DNA from: Victivallaceae bacterium
GTDB taxonomy: Bacteria > Verrucomicrobiota > Lentisphaeria > Victivallales > Victivallaceae
DNA length: 52,426 bases
Direction of reading: 5' to 3'
NCBI GenBank assembly: GCA_028709805.1
Contig: JAQUTL010000017.1
Location: 1 to 52,426, forward strand
The first letter of the stretch is position 1. Every line of letters starts with the position of its first letter. Under the pieces are notes generated by a model, which was given only the letters and a program-made list of their open reading frames with translations, had not been told where the DNA came from and did not search any database. Shown in pieces: positions 48,919-52,426 of the stretch. The translations under genes and the position numbers were made by a program.

Positions 48919-48927
48919 GTGTATAGT
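48899..48927 (+). promoter_or_regulatory. Candidate promoter of the six-hairpin glycosidase gene
   Basis: TTGATT at 48899-48904 and TATAGT at 48922-48927 are separated by 17 bp. The site overlaps the divergent recQ promoter, and its -10 box ends nine bases before the ATG at 48937. Confidence 0.4.
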
Positions 48928-48936
48928 AAGGACATT

Positions 48937-50799
48937 ATGAGTAAATGGAGACTTGACAGCAACCGGATAGTCCGGGATTTTGACCGCGGCGAAACCGCAA
49001 AAGACCATTTTGCGATGTCCGGCGCGCAGGTGGACCTGATACTGGAGTGGCGCGTTGGGCGCGGCGGAGGCTTTGCGGCGGTGCTTCGCGCCCGGTTTCC
49101 ACAGTTGCGCACCGTGCCGAATGACACACACGCGTCATTTGAACAGCTGTTCACGCCGCCGGGATTCCGAATAAACGGCGCGGTTGACCGGGGAAGGGTT
49201 AAATCGGTCGCGCTGTCCGAGCTTTTCACCGTGACGATCGACCATGATGCGGACTGCCGCGAAATCCGTGAAATATTCCCATCCGCCGATCATGACGCGA
49301 TCATTGATCTGCGCACCATCGAAAACCGGTCGCGATCGCCGGTGGCGCTGTCGATGCCGCGCCGCCGCAATATCCGCGGCGGGATGTATCAGATGAGCGT
49401 ATTTTCCGATCTGCCGCGCGATTTTGAGTTGCCGCCGGGCGGCAAAGTCTCCTGCGTCGTGGAATATTCAAGCTCCGGGACCCCGATTAACCCGATGCTC
49501 GAACTTGCGGAGCGGCTCAACACCGGTCTTACGCCGGATTTCGGAAAACTCGAACTCGAAACTCCGGAGTTGGAAATCAACGCCATGTTCGGATTTGCGC
49601 TCCGCCACGCCGTTGAAAGCATTTTTGACACGCCGAACGGTCCGGTTCACTCCCCCGGCGGCTACGGAAAATATCTGGCCGCCATCTGGGCGAACGATGA
49701 AGCCGAATACGCCAATCCGTTTTTCCCGTTCACCGGAGTCGCCCGGGCCGATGCGGCCGCGCTGAACAGTTACCGCTGGTTCATGAAATATATGAACCGG
49801 GATTTTACGCCGCTGCCCTCGTCGATCATTGCCGGAGGAACCGACATCTGGAACGGCGCCGGAGACCGCGGCGACGCAGCCATGATCGCACACGGCGCCG
49901 CCAGATTCGCACTGGCGTCAGGGAACCGCGACATCGCGGCGGAGCTGCGGCCGCTGGTGGAATGGTGTCTGGAATACTGCGCCCGCAAGCTGACCGGCGA
50001 CGGCGTGGTCGCCTCGGACTGCGACGAACTCGAACGCCGCTTCCCCGCCGGAACCGTCAACCTCTCCACCAATATGCTTTATTATGACGCGCTGCTGCGC
50101 ACCGCCGCGCTTCGCCGCGCATTGAACATTGATGACGCCGAAGAGCTTGAACGGCGCGCCGCGAACCTGCGAACGGCGGCCGGACGCATTTTTTCCGCCG
50201 ACGTTGAAGGATTCGCCACTTACCGTTATTATGACGGCAACACTATACTGCGCAGCTGGATATGTCTTCCGCTCTGCTTCGGGATAAACGACCGTAAAGC
50301 CGGAACGCTGGCCGCCCTGTTTTCTCCAAAACTCTGGCGCGGCGACGGACTCCTGACCGCATCCGACAACGAAACTTATTGGGACCGCTCCACACTGTAC
50401 GCCCTGCGCGGCGTCTTTTTCTGCGGCGAGCCGGATTTGGCGCTTCATCATTTGCGCAGTTACGTCCGCGCCCGGCTGCTCGGCAGTCACGTTCCATACC
50501 CGATCGAAGCATTTCCCGAATACAACGCCAGCCAGCTTTCCGCCGAAAGCGCGCTGTTCTGCCGGATATTCACTGAAGGAATGTTCGGAATTGTTCCCAC
50601 CGGATTAAACCGCTTCACGGTAAAGCCGTCGCTGCCGTCCGGGTGGCGGCATGCAGCGCTGCGCGGCGTCTCGGCGTTCGGAAAAACCGGCTGGGGAATT
50701 GAATTGGACAGAAAGGATAGCGGGATCGAAGTGACAATTCCCGGCGTTTGCCATAAATTCGTGCCGGAAAACGGTTCCATCGAAATAATTTTCCAATAA
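48937..50799 (+). CDS. Six-hairpin (alpha/alpha toroid) glycosidase-like protein
   Basis: I use the ATG at 48937 (MSKWRLDSNRIV), which has TAAGGA seven bases upstream, rather than an in-frame ATG at 48919. The 620-residue protein lacks a signal peptide, so it is probably cytoplasmic. An N-terminal beta-sandwich (about 1-190) precedes an all-helical region (about 205-570) with GGTDIWNGAGDRGDAAMIAHGAARFAL, LSTNMLYYDALLRTAALRRAL, DNETYWDRSTLYALRGVFF and PIEAFPEYNASQLSAESALFCRIFTEGMFGI. This pattern is typical of six-hairpin glycosidases such as GH78-, GH116- and GH63-like enzymes. Candidate acidic catalytic residues are Asp in DIWNGAGDRGD and Glu in IEAFPE. The substrate is unknown. It precedes a transporter gene on the same strand. 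Confidence 0.7.
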   Translation: MSKWRLDSNRIVRDFDRGETAKDHFAMSGAQVDLILEWRVGRGGGFAAVLRARFPQLRTVPNDTHASFEQLFTPPGFRINGAVDRGRVKSVALSELFTVTIDHDADCREIREIFPSADHDAIIDLRTIENRSRSPVALSMPRRRNIRGGMYQMSVFSDLPRDFELPPGGKVSCVVEYSSSGTPINPMLELAERLNTGLTPDFGKLELETPELEINAMFGFALRHAVESIFDTPNGPVHSPGGYGKYLAAIWANDEAEYANPFFPFTGVARADAAALNSYRWFMKYMNRDFTPLPSSIIAGGTDIWNGAGDRGDAAMIAHGAARFALASGNRDIAAELRPLVEWCLEYCARKLTGDGVVASDCDELERRFPAGTVNLSTNMLYYDALLRTAALRRALNIDDAEELERRAANLRTAAGRIFSADVEGFATYRYYDGNTILRSWICLPLCFGINDRKAGTLAALFSPKLWRGDGLLTASDNETYWDRSTLYALRGVFFCGEPDLALHHLRSYVRARLLGSHVPYPIEAFPEYNASQLSAESALFCRIFTEGMFGIVPTGLNRFTVKPSLPSGWRHAALRGVSAFGKTGWGIELDRKDSGIEVTIPGVCHKFVPENGSIEIIFQ

Positions 50800-50804
50800 C
50801 CGCC

Positions 50805-50833
50805 TTGCATTCTCCATTTAGCAGTAATATTGT
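50805..50833 (+). promoter_or_regulatory. Candidate promoter of the DMT transporter gene
   Basis: TTGCAT at 50805-50810 and TATTGT at 50828-50833 are separated by 17 bp, about 42 bp upstream of the ATG at 50876. Confidence 0.4.
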
Positions 50834-50875
50834 ATCCGCCAGAGGATTTTTGCGTTTAACGGGGGAGTTCCGCCT

Positions 50876-51769
50876 ATGATTCTCGGAATTGTCTGCGGCG
50901 TGGCGGCGGCGTTTTGGCAGGACTGCGGTTATGTCTTCTCGCGTCTTTACGTCAAGCGTTTCGCCGCTCCGGTCAAGTTGCTGCTGGCCACCCAGTTGCT
51001 TATGGGGGCGGCCGGCGTGGTCATCATGCCGTTTGTGTGGAAATGCGGCTTCTGGGGAAACTGGGGTTTTGTGATTCCGCTTCTGGGCAGCGCGTTCGGC
51101 TCGCTGTTCGGTCAACTGTTTTTTTTCAAAACCGAAGAGCATGTGTCGCCGGCGCGGATAGCATCGCTGATGGGGCTGCGGGTGGTGGTGCTGGCGGCGG
51201 TTTCCGGTCTTTTCCTGAGCGAACATTACGACAGCCGCCAGATATGCGGCATTGTACTGGCCGCGCTGTCGGCACTGGTGATAAATTACAGCGGAAAAGG
51301 CCGGATCGCAACCCGTGGAATGGGGTGGTTTGCGCTGACGCTTGGCAGTTACTGCATTTCCGACCTCAGCGTAAAATATATGATCGACCGGATCGCAACC
51401 GGAAATTTCTTTACATCGGCGCTGCTCGGCATGTCGCTGGTGAACATCCTGCTGATGACCGTGACGCTCCCCTGGGCGATACATGCACGGCTTACCCCGG
51501 CGGAGTTGAAGCCGACATTGCCGTTTGCCGGGTCGTGGCTGGTCAAACAGATACTGCTCTACAGCTGCTACGCGTTGATCGGTCCGGTCTTCGGCAACGT
51601 CATCATGTCGCTGCGCGGTCCGATCGCCATTGTTCTGACGCTGACGCTGCTGCGGCTTGGCGTAAAAAAACTCGACGGCGCCTCCGGAACCGCCGTATGG
51701 GTGCGGCGCGGCGTCGCCACTTTGATGATGGTCGCCGCAATCGCGCTCTATTCGCTGCACGATTTGTAG
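50876..51769 (+). CDS. EamA/DMT-superfamily membrane transporter
   Basis: This 297-residue protein has about nine to ten hydrophobic helices, starting with MILGIVCGVAAAFWQDCGYVFSRLYVKRF and ending with GVATLMMVAAIALYSLHDL. The two-half organisation and the ...RPIA-like segment near the end (NVIMSLRGPIAIVLTLTLLRLG) fit the drug/metabolite transporter superfamily. The substrate cannot be predicted. A GGGGGAG ribosome binding site precedes the ATG. A short gap with its own candidate promoter separates it from the glycosidase gene, so import of that enzyme's substrate or product is only a possibility. It ends at an intrinsic terminator. Confidence 0.75.
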   Translation: MILGIVCGVAAAFWQDCGYVFSRLYVKRFAAPVKLLLATQLLMGAAGVVIMPFVWKCGFWGNWGFVIPLLGSAFGSLFGQLFFFKTEEHVSPARIASLMGLRVVVLAAVSGLFLSEHYDSRQICGIVLAALSALVINYSGKGRIATRGMGWFALTLGSYCISDLSVKYMIDRIATGNFFTSALLGMSLVNILLMTVTLPWAIHARLTPAELKPTLPFAGSWLVKQILLYSCYALIGPVFGNVIMSLRGPIAIVLTLTLLRLGVKKLDGASGTAVWVRRGVATLMMVAAIALYSLHDL

Positions 51770-51778
51770 CCGACAAAA

Positions 51779-51802
51779 AAGCCCGGCCGACGAGCCGGGC
51801 TT
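51779..51802. terminator. Intrinsic terminator between convergent genes
   Basis: AAGCCCGGC (51779-51787) pairs with GCCGGGCTT (51794-51802) around a six-base loop. Read on the minus strand it is followed by a run of six T, so it is a canonical terminator for the DUF4434 gene; on the plus strand the tail is weaker. Confidence 0.85.
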
Positions 51803-51826
51803 ATCATTCAAAACAGTTCAACGGCA

Positions 51827-52273
51827 TCATCCGAGAAAGGCGTCGCGGTATGCCTTGTAATCGGTATAAAGCTTGGTCGCTCCCGGAGTCTTGACCTCGG
51901 CGATGGTCCCCGGTTTGCTCATCAAGCCGGGATACTGGTAAATCAGCACCCGTTCGACAAAAGGAGAAATACCTTCAAGCTGACGGATCACCCGCTCGAT
52001 CGGCGCCGAATGCAGCGGCGTCTTGTAGATCGGCCCCTCAAACTGGAACACCTCCATATCGGCCCAAAGTTTTGCCTTGCCGACTTTATCATGACAGGTT
52101 TTGAGGCGCTCGAAATATACCGGCGTCCATTCCACATTGGCCTTGCGCACGCCGATTTCATCCTGATAGGCAACAAAGTCAACGTTCATCCGGTCAAGCT
52201 GACGGCAGAAGTTGTCGTCCGCCACCAGATGAAACGTGCCGTATGGCGCAATCAGCGACTTCTTGCCGGCCAT
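51827..52273 (-). pseudogene. C-terminal half of a DUF4434 protein (5'-truncated)
   Basis: The 148 residues from the ATG at 52273 look like the second half of a DUF4434 TIM-barrel protein, with LIAPYGTF, LWADMEVFQFEG, SAPIERVIRQL and VLIYQYPGLMSKPG. Family members are about twice this length. Reading upstream in frame continues the family-like sequence for only about eight residues (CQAFADSL), then gives unrelated residues and hits TGA at 52334-52336. No ribosome binding site precedes the ATG at 52273. The promoter and palindromic sites lie immediately upstream, so a deletion appears to have fused the control region to the 3' half. A short functional variant cannot be excluded. Confidence 0.6.
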
Positions 52274-52315
52274 CAGCGAATCGGCAAAAGCCTGACAATT
52301 ACCTGAATCCGTGAA

Positions 52316-52332
52316 AGAAACACCGTGTTTCT
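52316..52332. promoter_or_regulatory. Palindrome AGAAACAC-C-GTGTTTCT
   Basis: This perfect 8-bp inverted repeat about a single central base has the size and form of a LacI/GntR-type operator. It lies upstream of the truncated DUF4434 gene and may also reflect a rearrangement junction. Confidence 0.4.
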
Positions 52333-52349
52333 CTCATTATTGTTATTAT

Positions 52350-52365
52350 GCTATAAATTTATAGC
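52350..52365. promoter_or_regulatory. Palindrome GCTATAAATTTATAGC
   Basis: This perfect 16-bp palindrome overlaps the -10 region of a plausible minus-strand promoter (TTGAAA upstream). It shares the GCTAT element with the operator candidate at 4789-4802. Occupancy by a repressor would block transcription toward the DUF4434 remnant. Confidence 0.4.
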
Positions 52366-52426
52366 AACTTTATTTGATTTTCAAGTCTTTTGATAACAAA
52401 ATCGATGATAAGTTCACTTTTTCATA

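Noticed and set aside
52316..52365. Ends of an insertion sequence
   Set aside because: The two palindromes are different from each other, no target duplication is seen, and no transposase lies nearby; operator sites fit better.

Overview
The window most likely comes from a Lentisphaerota (Victivallales-type) chromosome. This is an inference from gene content: an H-X9-DG prepilin-type protein, secreted DUF4838, DUF1565 beta-helix and DUF4434 proteins, LL-diaminopimelate aminotransferase (DapL), type III glutamine synthetase, the long form of PurF, and very large hybrid sensor kinases. I recognise no tRNA, rRNA, CRISPR array, transposase or phage gene.

Layout. Positions 1-7.1 kb are an AT-richer accessory block. 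It holds a damaged prepilin-like gene, a coupled pair (DUF4838 protein plus a helical protein with a phospholipase-C-like motif), a GntR/LacI-type repressor, and a divergent run of beta-helix protein, DUF805 protein and lipoprotein. Positions 7.2-19.8 kb form a nitrogen-assimilation block: gltB-gltD-dapF-dapL on the minus strand, divergent from glnN (GSIII) and a purF-like gene on the plus strand. The 270-bp gap between gltB and glnN carries two outward-facing sigma-54 (-24/-12) promoters around an inverted repeat, so ammonia assimilation and the lysine/peptidoglycan branch look jointly controlled by nitrogen status. Positions 19.8-24.3 kb hold two overlapping secreted proteins of unknown function, aspS, and a CBM9-like domain protein.

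Positions 24.3-43.3 kb are the most unusual part: a tandem, same-strand array of three giant hybrid histidine kinases (1998, 1451 and 1658 aa). Each has two periplasmic solute-binding domains, a membrane segment, a PAS/GAF array, HisKA, HATPase and a receiver. A decayed relic of a fourth kinase lies between the first two. The array ends in an AIDA-type repeat protein with no visible signal peptide or beta-barrel. No DNA-binding response regulator or Hpt protein accompanies it; the nearest candidate partner is a lone receiver protein at 46.1-46.5 kb.

Positions 43.5-52.4 kb hold a secreted glycosidase-like protein, a TPM-domain protein with the lone receiver, recQ, a six-hairpin glycosidase-like protein, a DMT-type transporter and, at the right edge, a truncated DUF4434 gene downstream of palindromic operator-like sites.

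Overall the window suggests a carbohydrate-degrading bacterium with heavy investment in extracellular sensing, beside a compact sigma-54-controlled nitrogen module. All motif positions and family calls were made by eye.
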